Shown: in pieces, positions 35,546 through 48,500 of the stretch
Layout: every line of letters starts with the position of its first letter
Numbering within the stretch: the stretch's first letter is position 1
NCBI GenBank assembly: GCA_949592205.1
Contig: CATIUR010000006.1
Coordinates: 12,045,001 to 12,109,000 of the forward strand
Reading direction: 5' to 3'
Origin: Helichrysum umbraculigerum
Taxonomy: Eukaryota > Streptophyta > Magnoliopsida > Asterales > Asteraceae
Length of the DNA stretch: 64,000 bases
Translations under genes and position numbers: made by a program
Notes under the pieces: generated by a model
What the model saw: the letters and a program-made list of their open reading frames with translations, nothing else
Database searches by the model: none
What the model was told of the DNA's origin: nothing

Positions 35546-36234
35546 TGTTGGGTCAAAACTGTTTTAGATCTGAGTTGAAGTTCTGATGAGAAGACAGAGT
35601 ACAAGTGATTAAAACTGTTTGCTTTGAAGGTTAAAACTGTCTTTATGAAGTTACAACTGATAGAAGAAAACTGATGAGAAGACAAGTGTTACAACTGTTT
35701 GAAGATAGATTACAACTGATAGTTATGTGTCTGTAAGTAGTTAAAACTGCTTATGTATTAGTAACTGTTAGTTATATATGAAACAGTTAACACTGATTAT
35801 GTATTTGTACTTGGTCGCATATTACAATTGAAGCAGTTACCACTGAATGTGTAATAGTTACAACTGTTTACATCAGAATGGTAGTTAAAACTGTTTATGA
35901 TTTTGTGATAAGTATGAGTCGGTTATGGAAGTTATTTTATTCCATATTTGTAGGAGATTGTATAGGACTCTATATGTTATAAATAGAGAACCTTTAGACC
36001 TAGATAGGTTAATGATTTTTGCGCAGCTTCAAGGTTTTCTGTAACCCTAATACATCAAGTGTATTCGTCTTATATCATTAATAAGATTGAAGCTTTCGGT
36101 ATATTGTGTGTTCATTAAATTAATTAATATTCATTGATCTTCTTAATATTATTGAGTGTGATTCCGCAACTTCTCGATAATATATTCAAAGCTTATTACG
36201 TAAGATTGTTTATTAAGTTAAACAGGGACTAACA
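35546..36234 (+). repeat. 5' LTR of element G
   Basis: 689 bp, TGTTGGGTC to GACTAACA. The first half is an array of GTTAMMACTG-like decamers. Confidence 0.95.
35551..35896 (+). promoter_or_regulatory. GTTAMMACTG motif array in G LTR
   Basis: About twelve copies of GTTAAAACTG, GTTACAACTG, GTTAACACTG and GTTACCACTG in some 345 bp, all in one orientation. AACTG is the complement of CAGTT, the core of plant MYB sites, so many units could be MYB targets; that is inference. The same array lies in the 3' LTR (about 56730-57074). Confidence 0.65.
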
Positions 36235-36237
36235 AAG

Positions 36238-36249
36238 TGGTATCAGAGC
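36238..36249 (+). other. Primer binding site of G (initiator tRNA-Met)
   Basis: TGGTATCAGAGC three bases after the LTR end. Confidence 0.93.
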
Positions 36250-36331
36250 TTGTGAAGCTTTGAAGACAGGAAGATCTGGGATTATTAGTATTAGTATTTG
36301 AGTTTAGTTCAGATATTAAGTTTTGATTTCA

Positions 36332-39052
36332 ATGGCGACTGAAGGCAATGAAGGAATTCAAGCAACAAAGATACCGATGCTTAAACCTGATGAGTTTGAC
36401 CTATGGAAGGTCAGAATCAGGCAATATATGCTTCTCACGGATTATCAGATGTGGGAAGTTGTTGTTAATGGTATACCAGTAACGCTTGATGGTGATGGAG
36501 TAAAGCAACCAAGAGCACCACCAACATCTGAAGCAGAGAGGAAAATCAGATCTACTGAGTACAAAGCACTTAGTACTCTGTTGCTATCCATTCCGAATGA
36601 GCATCAGAGCAGATTTGATAATTGTGAAGATCCCAAGTTATTAATGGAGGCAATTGAGAAGAGGTTTGGTGGTAATGATAACACCAAAAAGAATAAAAGA
36701 TCTCTGTTAAAACAACAATTTGAAAATTTTAGCCATGTGAAATCTGAAACTCTAACTCAAACCTTTGATAGGTTTACTAAATTAGTTGGAGAATTGGAAA
36801 ATCACAAGGTTAAGATTGACAAAGAAGATCTTAACAGAAAGTTCTTGAGATCATTAGGTGATGACTGGACAATCTATACTGTTGGATTGAGGCAGAGTTC
36901 AGACATTGAAGTTAAGGAACTAGAAGATATATACAATGATCTGAGGAACTTTGAGTCTGAGGTGGAAAGTAAGAAGCAAGCAACTGGATACAGTCATAAT
37001 GCTGCTTTTATGTCTATGGCTGGAACAAAAGCAGAATCAAGTCAAATGGGTTCTACTCATGTTTCAGGGGGAGCAGGATCATCATCAAATAATTCTAATG
37101 ATCAAATATTGGAATCTTTCTTTGCAAGTAATGTGAATTCTTCACTTACTAATGAAGATCTGGAACAATTTGATGGTGATGATTTAGAAGAGATGGACAT
37201 CAAGTGGCAAATTGCATTGATTACTCAGAGAGCAAAAAGGTTCATGCAGAGGACTGGTAGAAATAACTTTGCATACAAGAGGAATGATGCAAATTGGTTT
37301 GATAAGAGCAAGATTGAGTGTTTCAACTGTCACAAGATGGGACACTTTGCCAGAGAATGCAGAAACCCTAGGCAAGAGCAGAATGGTAATGGTCAGAGAC
37401 CTGGAAGCACTGGAACACAGACAAGAAACATTCCAATTCAGGGGGCTTCAGCAAATGCTTTGGTGTCTATGGATGGATGTGGATGGGATTGGAGTGATCA
37501 AGAAGAGCATGTTGTGAAGAATCAATGTCTCATGGCCATTGCAGAATCTGACAAAAAGTCAGAAGTTCCTACTGAGGTACAAAATAAATTATGTTCTGCT
37601 GTTTGTAAACAAACTGTTAAACACTACAGAGATCATAATATAAAAGTGTGTGAGGAACTAAAACAATGGGAAATCAAAAGTAAACACACCATAGCAGTCA
37701 TTGAAAATCTGGAAAATCAAATAAAGGCATATGAAGTCAATGCAACACAGTTTAAGTATGACATTGAATATGCTAGGTGGGAGAGAGACACTTTCAAAGA
37801 TAAAGTCGAGTTGTTATCTAAGAAACTTACTGAGGTCACATGTGAAAGAGATAGTATAAGGCTTGATGTAAGTAAATTAGAACATGCTTCAAAGAGTGTA
37901 AATAAACTTATTAATTCACAGATTCATGATAAACTTAAGACTGGATTAGGATACAATAATGTACCTCCACCTTATAATCACACCTACTTTCCTCCCAAAA
38001 GTGAAATTGATATCAATTCGCTTAAAAGAGGAATGGAAGATGAGGTTAAAAAGGCTGATCCAATTAAAAGTTTATCTGAGGATGATCTGTTTGTAGAAGG
38101 TGAAGTTAGTGACTGGACTGAAGAAGATGATCAGAGTGATAGTACATCTGATAGTGAGAAGAGTGTGAAATCTGAATCATCTAAGTCTGAGTCAACATGT
38201 GAGGATGTGAAGAGAGTAATTACTGATCTAGTTGTTAATCTTAAAACTGATAAACTAGAAGAGGGTAAGAAAATGTTTAAGGAGAAGGTTAAACTGGACT
38301 TAGAGAAGGTGAGCTTAAATACTAACAAATCTAAACATGGGTTAGGATATGTTAGTAATACAGTTAATTCAGTTACTAAACCTGTTGTTGAATCTGTTGT
38401 GAATAACTGTGTGAATTGTAAATGTAAAGCAAGTGCTTCTTCTTCACAGAGTTTTCAAAATAAAAAACCCAGAGGTAATCAAAGAAATTGGAATCAAATG
38501 ATTTCACAAAAACTGGGTAATAATGTTACTGTGATTAAAGAAATGTCTTGCTTTATATGTGGAAAAATGGGTCATCTTAAATATGACTGTTATCATAATC
38601 CTGAGAATGTTCAAAGGATTAGAAAACAGTCATGGATGAAAGCAAATATGATTAACAAACAAAATTTTCAATCAAAAGTTGATCATACTGCCAGAGTTCA
38701 GAAGAAAAACTCAAAGGCTACCATGTTAAACACTGTTACAGGTAAATCTACTGCAGCAGTAATAACAAAATTAGCCAAAAGCTCAAAGATTAAAACAGTG
38801 GTAACTGATTTCAAAAACAGTGTTAACAAAATTAACACTGAATCTTCAATTGGTAAAACAGTTAAAACTGTTAAGCCAAAGAACACTGTTAAGTCTAAAA
38901 TTAGTTGGATTTGGACACCTATTAAGTCTGATAAATTAACAGATCCAAATACCAACAGTGCTTCACAATCAATAATCTTTAAGAAAGTTGATTATGTGAA
39001 TGCACATGGGAAACCCAAAGCCAAATTGGTTTGGGTTCCCAAGAGAAATTAA
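36332..39052 (+). CDS. gag: Copia gag of element G, 906 aa
   Basis: Starts at the ATG in CAATGGCGACTG (36332), the first ATG after the primer site. N-terminal copia gag region: LKPDEFDLWKVRIRQYML, then ETLTQTFDRFTKLVGELENH and NRKFLRSLGDDW, in the first 200 residues. Two CCHC knuckles: CFNCHKMGHFAREC (about 329) and CFICGKMGHLKYDC (about 740). Between them is a long coiled, charged segment, which explains the unusual length for a copia gag. TAA at 39050 ends it. Pol follows one frame over, and an acceptor-like TTTGTGCAG at 39068-39076 lies at the junction, so frameshift or splicing could join them. The decamer AACTGTT also recurs in its 3' coding part. Confidence 0.9.
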   Translation: MATEGNEGIQATKIPMLKPDEFDLWKVRIRQYMLLTDYQMWEVVVNGIPVTLDGDGVKQPRAPPTSEAERKIRSTEYKALSTLLLSIPNEHQSRFDNCEDPKLLMEAIEKRFGGNDNTKKNKRSLLKQQFENFSHVKSETLTQTFDRFTKLVGELENHKVKIDKEDLNRKFLRSLGDDWTIYTVGLRQSSDIEVKELEDIYNDLRNFESEVESKKQATGYSHNAAFMSMAGTKAESSQMGSTHVSGGAGSSSNNSNDQILESFFASNVNSSLTNEDLEQFDGDDLEEMDIKWQIALITQRAKRFMQRTGRNNFAYKRNDANWFDKSKIECFNCHKMGHFARECRNPRQEQNGNGQRPGSTGTQTRNIPIQGASANALVSMDGCGWDWSDQEEHVVKNQCLMAIAESDKKSEVPTEVQNKLCSAVCKQTVKHYRDHNIKVCEELKQWEIKSKHTIAVIENLENQIKAYEVNATQFKYDIEYARWERDTFKDKVELLSKKLTEVTCERDSIRLDVSKLEHASKSVNKLINSQIHDKLKTGLGYNNVPPPYNHTYFPPKSEIDINSLKRGMEDEVKKADPIKSLSEDDLFVEGEVSDWTEEDDQSDSTSDSEKSVKSESSKSESTCEDVKRVITDLVVNLKTDKLEEGKKMFKEKVKLDLEKVSLNTNKSKHGLGYVSNTVNSVTKPVVESVVNNCVNCKCKASASSSQSFQNKKPRGNQRNWNQMISQKLGNNVTVIKEMSCFICGKMGHLKYDCYHNPENVQRIRKQSWMKANMINKQNFQSKVDHTARVQKKNSKATMLNTVTGKSTAAVITKLAKSSKIKTVVTDFKNSVNKINTESSIGKTVKTVKPKNTVKSKISWIWTPIKSDKLTDPNTNSASQSIIFKKVDYVNAHGKPKAKLVWVPKRN

Positions 39053-39071
39053 TTCTCTTTTTTGACTATTT

Positions 39072-42000
39072 GTGCAGGGCAAGCCTAAGAGCTTATGGCA
39101 TATTGATAGTGGATGCTCACGGCACATGACTGGAGACAAAGAAAAGCTGCAGGACTTTAAATCTTTTGATGGAGGATATGTAGCTTTTGGAAGCAATCCA
39201 AAAGGAGGAAGGATCACAGGGAAAGGAACAGTTCAGAGTGAAAAGCTAAGTTTTGATAATGTTTATTTTGTGGAACAACTGAGGTATAATTTACTAAGTG
39301 TGAGTCAAATCACAGATAAAAAGAACCCAGTTCTTTTTACTGACACTGAATGCCTTATCTTGTCCAAAGAATTCAAAATACCAGAAAACATGATTTTGAT
39401 GAGAATTCCAAGACAAGATAATGTATATAAGTGTGACTTAGTAAATATGACACCTCAACCTGATTTAAACTGTCTTATTTCTAAAGCAAGTGTGAATGAA
39501 TCTGAACTGTGGCATAGGAGGATGTGTCACATGAATTTCAAAACCATTAATAAACTTGTCAAAAACAAGCTTGTTAGAGGTTTGCCTGAAAAGGTCTATT
39601 CATGTGATGATCATTGTGTTTCTTGTCAAAAGGGAAAGCAACACAAATCCTCATTTAAGTCCAAATCTGTGAACACAAATAGCACACCCTTACACTTATT
39701 GCATATGGACTTATTTGGACCAACCAGTATAAGTAGTATGGGGAAAAAGTCTTACTGTCTTGTGATTATTGATGATTATACTAGATTTACATGGGTTTTC
39801 TTTCTTAGGACAAAGGATGAGACAGGTGAAATACTTAGATCATTTATAACTAAGATGGAGAATCAATTGGATAAAAGAGTAAAGATCATCTGAAGTGATA
39901 ATGGAACATAATTTAAAAATCATGAGATGGATAAATTCTGTGAAGTTAAAGGTATTAAGAGAGAATTTAGTGCACCTAGAACTCCTCAACAAAATGGAGT
40001 AGCTGAAAGGAGGAATAGGACACTGATTGAGGCTGCTAGAACCATGCTATCTGATGCAAAGCTACCTATGTCTTTTTGGGCAGAGGCAGTTAGCACAGCT
40101 TGTTATGTTCAGAATAGAGTATTAGTTGTTAAGCCTCATAACAAGACACCATATGAACTGTTGTTTAAGAGAAAGCCTTTGGTTAGTTTCTTAAAATCTT
40201 TTGGGTGTCCTTGTACAATCTTAAATACCAAAGATCACTTAGGTAAGTTTCAGAGTAAGGCTGATGAGGGGATATTTGTTGGTTATTCTATTCAAAGTAA
40301 ATCTTATAGGGTATTCAATCAAAGGACCAGAATCATAGAAGAAACAGTGCACATTACTTTTAATGAAAACACTGTTAATCCTGAGGGAAAAGGTCCTGAA
40401 TCACTGTTTGATATTGATGCACTTAATACTGCTTTTAGATATACAAATGTGGATACTAGTGCAGGTACAAGTGCAGGTACAAATGCAGGAACAGGTGATG
40501 AAGAAGGTAGAGCAAAATCAGGAATATCAGTTGGAAAGAAGAATGATTCATTGGAATATATATTATTTCCAATTTGGTCTCCTGATCCCCCAGAAGTGTT
40601 TGATACTGATCAACCAGGGACATCACAGGATGTGGAAACAGGAAAATCAGATGAAACATCATTTTCTCATATTGATGATTCTGATAGACCTGTTATTGAA
40701 GACAGTACAGAAGACAGTGATATGAGTCCAGTACAGAAGAATACAAAGGCAGGTGTGAATGTTGATCAGACACCTACAAAGCATCTTGACACGGAGCAGG
40801 AACATTTGAATTATCTACATTTGATGAGTTCTACTCCTTTGTCAAAGAGAATTGCAAGAGAAGTATCAAGTAGTGAGTCTGGTCAAGAAGGAAATTTTAC
40901 CAACTTAGAGGAGAGTATTCAAGAAACAGCAGCATCTAAATACATTACTCATAAAGATCATCCACTTGAGAATGTAATAGGAGATATTGAATCAGCTGTT
41001 AAAACAAGAAATCAAAGTCAGGTGTTTGAAGCTTCAGCAAATGAGGAAGAAGTAAATCTTGATACAGAAGCTGTTAATACTTCTTTGTTTGCCTGTTTTC
41101 TGTCTCAAACAGAACCAAAGAAGGTTACTGAAGCTTTGAGAGATCCTAGTTGGATTGAAGCTATGCAAGAGGAGTTGCTTCAGTTTAAGATTCAAGAAGT
41201 TTGGACATTGGTTGATTTGCCTAAAGAGAAGAGGGCAATTGGTACTAAATGGATTTTCAAGAACAAGAAGGATGAAAGAGGTATAGTGATCAAAAACAAG
41301 GCTAGATTGGTTGCACAGGGGTATTCACAAGAAGAGGGGATTGATTATGATGAGGTTTTTGCACCTGTTGCAAGGATAGAGGCAATTAGATTGTTTTTGG
41401 CTTATGCTTCATTCAAGGGATTCATTGTGTATAAGATGGATGTTAAGAGTGCTTTTCTGTATGGCACTATACAGGAAGAGGTCTATGTATGTCAACCACC
41501 AGGGTTTGAAGATTCTAAATTTCCTGATAAAGTTTTCAAACTGGATAAAGCTCTTTATGGCTTACATCAAGCACCTAGAGCCTGGTATGATACTTTTTCA
41601 GATTATCTGTTGCAGAATGGATTCAAAAGGGGTGCAATAGATAAAACTTTGTTTACTAAAAGAATTAAGAATGATATACTACTGGTTCAAGTTTATGTAG
41701 ATGATATCATTTTTGGTTCAACAAAGGATAGTCTTTGCAAGGAGTTTGAATCATTGATGCATGAAAAGTTCAAAATGAGCTCCATGGGGGAATTAACATT
41801 TTTCTTGGGGCTACAAGTAAAGCAACAGAAAGAAGGAATCTTTATTCATCAAAGTAAGTATGTGAATGATATACTGGATCGGTTTGGGTACAAAGATGCT
41901 AAAGTTGCAAGCACACCAGTTGAGACAAACAAGAAATTGCATGCAGATCTTGAGGGGGAGAGTGTGGATGAACATCTTTACAGATCAATGATTGGGTCTC

Positions 42001-42420
42001 TTATGTATCTCACTTCATCAAGGCCTGACATCATGTTTGCAGTGTGTTTATGTGCAAGATTTCAAGCTAATCCAAAGCTATCACATCTTCTAGCAGTCAA
42101 AAGAATTTTTAGATATTTGAAGGGTCAATCAAAATTGGGCCTTTGGTATCCAAAGTTTAATTCTTTTGATCTGATAGCTTACACAGATAGTGATTATGGA
42201 GGAGCTAATTTGGACAGGAAATCTACATCAGGAGGTTGTCAATTTTTGGGAGAAAGATTGGTTTCATGGCAATGCAAGAAACAAACCACTGTATCTACAT
42301 CTACAGCAGAGGCAGAATATGTAGCAGCTGCAAGTTGCTGTGCTCAAGTGCTATGGATTCAGAATCAGATGCTAGATTATGGTTTTACCTTTCTTAATAC
42401 TCCGATTTTTATTGATAATA
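39072..42420 (+). pseudogene. pol: Copia pol of element G, part before F; two nonsense codons
   Basis: Protease IDSGCSRHMTG (about residue 12), integrase zinc region LWHRRMCHMNF ... CVSCQKGKQHK, then catalytic region HMDLFGPTS and IIDDYTRFTWVFFL. TGA at 39891-39893 and TAA at 39909-39911 flank the SDNGT motif; the same frame continues with PQQNGVAERRNRTL. RT: YKMDVKSAFLYG, ALYGLHQAPRAWYD and YVDD (41694-41705). RNase H: YTDSDYGGANLDRKSTSGG and TSTAEAEYVAAASCCA. The frame runs into the F insertion at 42420. First stop fits CGA to TGA; the second fits GAA to TAA. Confidence 0.92.
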
Positions 42421-44815
42421 TGTAACACCTGCTAAATTAGGATAATTATTTATGCCTAATTGATTGTAACTAGTTGTAATTAGTATGTAATAGGACTAAT
42501 TACAGGCTCTATTTGTATATATATGTGTGTTTTTACGCGATTTGGATAAATCGTACGAATTAACCGGACGGAGTCCGACACAGTTATTTGGACGTTGGTG
42601 ACAGAAACTTACCTAAATAATGAGAACGTATTTTATTATATAAAATACACAGCGGACAAACATCATTTATAATACCGCGACGACAATTTAAATAATTTAA
42701 CGAATACGTATTAAACGTGAGTTAAGAATTTTAATACTTCGACAAATGTTTTTATAATTAATTAATTTCAAGGTATTTCATTAAAACATTCCCGTCACCT
42801 TTTAAAAATATAACCGCTTGATTTAACGCCTAACCGATGGAGAAAACGAACACCGCACGGAGCGCGGCGCGTGGACTGAAAAATGGGGGCTTTCACCAAA
42901 ACCCCCATTCTTCCTCCCTTTTTCCTCATTCAACCCACACACTCTCTCTCTCTTCTCCTCTTTTCTTTCTTTTTCTCTCAAACACCACCACCCAAAAACC
43001 TCACTAAATCGACAAATAAACGTATTAAACGACGCCGGATCATAGCCTCTCTTTGGAAGAAAACGTTCACCATCACACGATCTACATTCCTATCTTTTCG
43101 GATTTTCTATCCGACATTTTGTAAGTTTTCGATAAAACCCGAAACTCTCCGTTTTTGCTCATTTTTACGTTTTTATGGTTTATATATGCTTAAAATGTCC
43201 AAAAATGGGTTGGGTAAAAGATTTGGACCAAACGGAAGCTTTTCGACCGATTTTCCGGCCACCAAATTCCGATCAGACCGCTACGTCGCAGAGACGCTGG
43301 ACTATCTGCGACGTAGCTCAAAACGTCGCATTAAGTGGCCAACGTCGCACCCTACGTCGCACTTAGCGACATCGACCCCTACGTCGCACAGATATCTCAA
43401 CGTCGCACTAGCGACGCAGCCTATTACGTCGCATTAACTTGCGGACGTCGCACATAGCGACGTAGACTTTTACGTCGCAAACCGAACCTACGTCGCATTG
43501 ATTTGCGAAGGTCGCATCATGCGACGTACCACCCTACGTCGCATGCTACGTCGCATGCTACGTCGCACAAACCAGAACCTTGAAAAGTCAGATTTTACTA
43601 AGTGTCGAACTTACACAACTTCAAATACTTATGTCATACGACTTAACAAACGTCATAGAACATACTTTCTATTACAATTACACTAAATTGCGTTATAAAT
43701 GATAACACTTTGAATCATTATTACAAACCGTCACCAACGGGCCATATTTGTTTTCAAACTACAACGGATTACTAAACAAACACTTGGACATAATGAGTTG
43801 TGTACACAACTAGCCTAGATGGTCTTGCGAGACATCTACTTACTTAAATTCATATGTTTAGGCATTTGAAGGTTACGGGTTCGGAGAACCTACGGTTGAG
43901 ATTACTTACTCGTTTATTGATATAAACGTACTTGCAAAGACTCAGGTGAGTCTTACGGCCCCACTTTTACTGTTTTATCTTATTGGGGGAGATACATGCT
44001 ACTGATTTTTCCTGAACACAAGTACTAAACTGATTTCTATACCAAACGGAATTGCATGAGTTAATTACTATTTACAGAAGTCTCTCCATCATATATCGTT
44101 AGTTATGGACTTAAGCGCGAACAGTAGTTAATGGATCCATTAGGGAAATGACCCTCCCCACCCGGGGCAGTAGCGCTGCCACGTACCGATTTACACGTAT
44201 AAACGGGTGACAACTTATTCGTTACTGATGCTTGCTCACTTACGAGCATGTCACGGGAGCAAACATATTATTTACGGGTTAAGCTTCGATTATGAGCCTC
44301 ATGGCAACGGTATAAACTTATTTATTTACATTTGCTGGATTGCAAATACTGATTTTACGATTGCTGGATTGCAATGGCTGATTTTACGCCTACGGGCACT
44401 ACTAATGAAATCTCGTGTTCAAAGCCGATATTAATTACAAACCTGTGAGATTCACCAACCTTTTGGTTGACACTTTTTAGCATGTTTTCTCAGGTACCCG
44501 GATGGAGTAGGATTACTCCAGGATTTTAGCTAGAGTCGCATGATTTCAACACACTGCATTAACGGAGATTCTTAGCATTATCTTTTGTATATTTTGATTA
44601 TGTAATAGAATCTCCCGCTATACGCGTGGACTCTAGGGGAAACTACATTTTGTATACGAAAACACTAAGTTTTCAAACATTATATCTATGGAATGTAACT
44701 AATTTACAAAACGTTGCATATAGATGTCGTTTGCTGTATATCTTGTGCTTTGATATTTGATTAGTAACACCCCAAAGTATGCTTCCGCAAAACAGTGAAT
44801 TTCGGGGGTGTTACA
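42421..44815 (+). repeat. 5' LTR of element F
   Basis: 2395 bp. CT-rich leader-like stretch about 42900-42980, then the ACGTCGCA inverted-motif cluster (43277-43567), then small hairpins such as AGTTGTGTACACAACT (43796-43811), GGTTC-GGA-GAACC (43878-43890) and AGACTCA-GG-TGAGTCT (43938-43953). A 184-codon reading frame from 42883 covers the leader and cluster and is probably chance. Confidence 0.95.
43277..43567. repeat. TACGTCGCA / TGCGACGTA inverted-motif cluster in F LTR
   Basis: About twenty half-sites in both orientations in 290 bp. CTACGTCGCAGA and TCTGCGACGTAG form a 12-bp stem at the left end. Repeated 7609 bp downstream in the 3' LTR (about 50886-51176). Confidence 0.8.
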
Positions 44816-44818
44816 TAT

Positions 44819-44830
44819 TGGTATCAGAGC
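44819..44830 (+). other. Primer binding site of F (initiator tRNA-Met)
   Basis: TGGTATCAGAGC, three bases after the LTR end. Confidence 0.94.
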
Positions 44831-45583
44831 CTAAGGTTATAGTGAACTAGGTTGCATTTAGTGGGCCTAGACTATGACCGTTAGGCAGTATTCTCTTATT
44901 AGACATGACTGGTTCGGGAATTACAGCATACGACTTTAATTTAACATAGCCTGATCAACTATGTACAATTAAGGAAAGATGATGTAAGGTCTGAAATGAT
45001 TATGTTGAACGGGGATACGTTAGTAGACTCTGACCACGAGAGAACCGGACCATTACTTGATACGTGCTAGACACTAGGCTGGATATGATATGTGTATATA
45101 TATATTAGCCTCGTCATAATTACACTCTGCCACAGGATGGCAAACACACCACCTAATCCGTCACACTCTCACTCACATGGGTCACGGAACCCACGAGTAG
45201 CCAGGAGGAACACAAGATCACCTCGAAACAGCCTTTATCCTGTACATAACTCTCAGAACTCGGCACATCTCACGTTGCCCGTATTGACTACCCAATTCCG
45301 CCGTCAGGAACAAAGACTCGAAAATCTTGAACTGGAACAACACCGAATGATCTACTCTATAAACTAGTCGGATGTAACAATTCCCGACTCCTTTCGTAAT
45401 ATCTCTGTAGGATGTAACCTTTGAACCCACATTATCTATCAAACTTTCCTTGCTATTTCAACTCACATAAATTGTCATTTTCCATGTTGATGTTATGTAT
45501 TGCTGCTTTTATACATGTACATCTGTGACCATTACAAATTCCTACAAAATCTCATGTATCTTCATTTCTTTTATTGAAGAATC
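44831..45583 (+). other. Leader of element F with a short upstream ORF
   Basis: No clear gene. A reading frame from ATG 45137 to TAG 45365 encodes 76 residues (start MANTPPNPSHSHSHGS, basic middle, LENLELEQHRM near the end). It sits between primer site and gag; it may be an upstream ORF that tunes gag-pol translation or chance. No homologue recognised. Confidence 0.4.
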
Positions 45584-48500
45584 ATGCCGCCAAAGTCAAG
45601 ACCATACACAGATGCCCAGATTACCTCCCTTATAACCCAGGCTGTTACTGAAGCCTTGGCTCGGAATACTCCACCAAATTCTTCAAGAAACAGCGATGCC
45701 GCTGAAACCTCTGCTGCTAAACCTTGTTCTTACAAGGACTTCCAGAACTGCAAACCTCTAAACTTTGCAGGTACTGAGGGAGCTATCGGTCTAGTACGCT
45801 GGATCGAGAAAGTTGAGTCTGTATTTCTGATCTGCAACTGTGCGGAGGGAGATAAGGTTAAGTTCTCCGTTAGTACCTTTACTGACACCGCACTCACCTG
45901 GTGGAACACTTACGCCCAGACTGTGAGTGTCGCTACTGCTTACCAACTCCCGTGGGGGGAGTTGAAGAAGATGTTGAGGGGCGAGTATTGCCCCAGGGAT
46001 GAATTGAAACAACTAGAAGTGGAATTCTGGAACCACAAGATGCAGGGTGATGACATTACCGGATACACAAACCGTTTCCACCAACTGGCACTTCTGTGCC
46101 CAACCATGGTCGATCCTGAGTACAAGAGGATCGAGAAATTTGTTGATGGTCTTCCTGAGAGACTCCAAGACCTGGTAACTTCTTCCAAACCGGGTACTAT
46201 TCAGAGCGCCATCCGTATGGCCCATGAACTAACGGCAAATTCTGTCCGCCGTGGCACCACTTCAACCCCATCTGCAAACAACAAACGCAAGTGGGAAGGA
46301 AATCCCAACACATCCAACCAAACCTCCAACAAAAAGCCTGAGCACATTAAGGCTTATACATCTGGAACTTCGGAGAAGAAAGGGTACAGCGGGAGCAGAC
46401 CCTACTGTCCCAAATGCAACCGCCACCATGACGGTTCTTGCCCTTGCACCAACTGCAAACGGTTCGGGCATCTAGCCAAGGATTGCCGGACCAACATTTC
46501 TACCCCCAACACCGATGCACCAAAGGCCTGCTTTGGGTGCGGAAATTCAGGGCACTTCAAGAGAGATTGCCCAAAGCTGAAAAACAACAACAACAACCCT
46601 GCTCGCGGTAGAGCTTTCGTTATCAAGGCTGGGGAAGCCAGACAAGACCCGAACGTCGTGACGGGTACGTTCCTTCTCAACGACATTACTGCTTCTGTGT
46701 TATTTGATACCGGTGCCGATAGAAGCTTCATTTCTGAGAAATTTAGCCCTTTACTTGATATAACTCCCACTGCCTTAGATGCTAAATACATTGTTGAATT
46801 AGCTAACGGCAAACTGATTGAGACTGATAGCATCATACACAACTGTACACTTAACCTCACGAACGAAACGTTTCCCATTGATTTAATTCCTGTCGAGATC
46901 GGCAGCTTCGATGTTATTGTCGGTATGGATTGGTTATCCAAACACCGAGCTGAAATCATCTGTCATGACAAACTCGTTCGCATACCTCTTGTCTCCGGTG
47001 GAACCTTAGTCCTACAAGGGGAGACCGGTAGACGGAATCTGAATATTGTATCCTGTCTGAAAACGAGAAAATATCTACGAAAAGGGTATCAAGCCATCCT
47101 CGCACATGTAACGGAGAAGAAGTCGGAGGAGAAGCGACTTGAGGATGTTCCGATCGTGCGGGATTTCCCGGAAGTCTTTCCTGAAGACTTGCCCGGACTT
47201 CCGCCACCTAGACAAGTTGAATTTCAAATCGAACTTGTGCCCGGAGCTGCACCCGTGGCACGAGCCCCTTACCGTTTAGCACCATCCGAAATGCAGGAGT
47301 TGTCTAACCAACTACAGGAACTCCTGGACAGAGGATTCATTCGACCAAGTTCCTCACCTTGGGGAGCTCCGGTCTTATTCGTGAAAAAGAAAGATGGGTC
47401 TTTCCGCATGTGTATGGACTACCGAGAGCTGAATAAGCTAACCATAAAGAATCGGTACCCACTTCCTAGAATCGATGACCTGTTTGACCAACTCCAGGGA
47501 TCGAGTGTTTACTCGAAGATTGATCTACGGTCGGGTTATCATCAACTCCGAGTCCGTGACAATGATATCCCAAAGACAGCTTTCCGAACTCGTTATGGGC
47601 ATTATGAATTCCAAGTGATGCCATTCGGGTTAACCAACGCACCGGCCGTATTCATGGACCTTATGAATCGGGTGTGCAAACCATATCTTGACAAATTCGT
47701 CATTGTGTTCATCGACGATATTCTGATTTACTCTCGTAACGAACAGGAACATGCTCAACATCTGAAAACCATTCTAGGACTTCTGAAACACGAAGAGTTA
47801 TATGCCAAATTCTCTAAGTGTGAGTTCTGGATTCGAACCGTTCAATTCCTCGGGCACGTGATTGACAGCCAAGGAATTCATGTTGATCCCGCCAAGATTG
47901 AAGCAATCAAGGGCTGGGAGTCACCGACCACTCCAACCGAAGTGAGACAATTCTTAGGTCTTGCTGGTTATTACCGCCGATTCATCGAAAACTTTTCAAG
48001 AATAGCTGTTCCACTAACCACACTGACTCAGAAAGATAAGAAGTTCGATTGGACTGATAAACAAGAGTCAGCCTTCCAGCTATTGAAAAACAAACTTTGC
48101 AGTGCACCAATCCTGTCCTTACCCGAGGGCACCGACGATTTCGTAGTTTACTGCGACGCCTCACACCAGGGACTTGGTTGTGTGTTGATGCAACGGGAAA
48201 AAGTCATTGCCTATGCCTCACGACAACTAAAAATTCACGAGAAAAACTATACGACCCACGACCTCGAGTTAGGTGCTGTGGTCTTCGCATTGAAAATCTG
48301 GAGACATTATCTCTATGGTACGAAAAGCACTATCTTTACCGATCACAAAAGTCTCCAACACATATTCGATCAGAAAGATCTAAACATGAGACAACGTCGC
48401 TGGGTTGAGTTACTTAGTGACTACGACTGCGAGATCAAATACCATCCGGGCAAGGCTAACGTAGTTGCCGATGCCTTAAGCCGAAAAGAACGAGTGAAAC

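Noticed and set aside
42883..43437. 184-codon reading frame in the F LTR (again at 50492)
   Set aside because: It runs through the leader-like CT tract and the ACGTCGCA cluster, has no recognisable domain, and repeats only because the LTR repeats.
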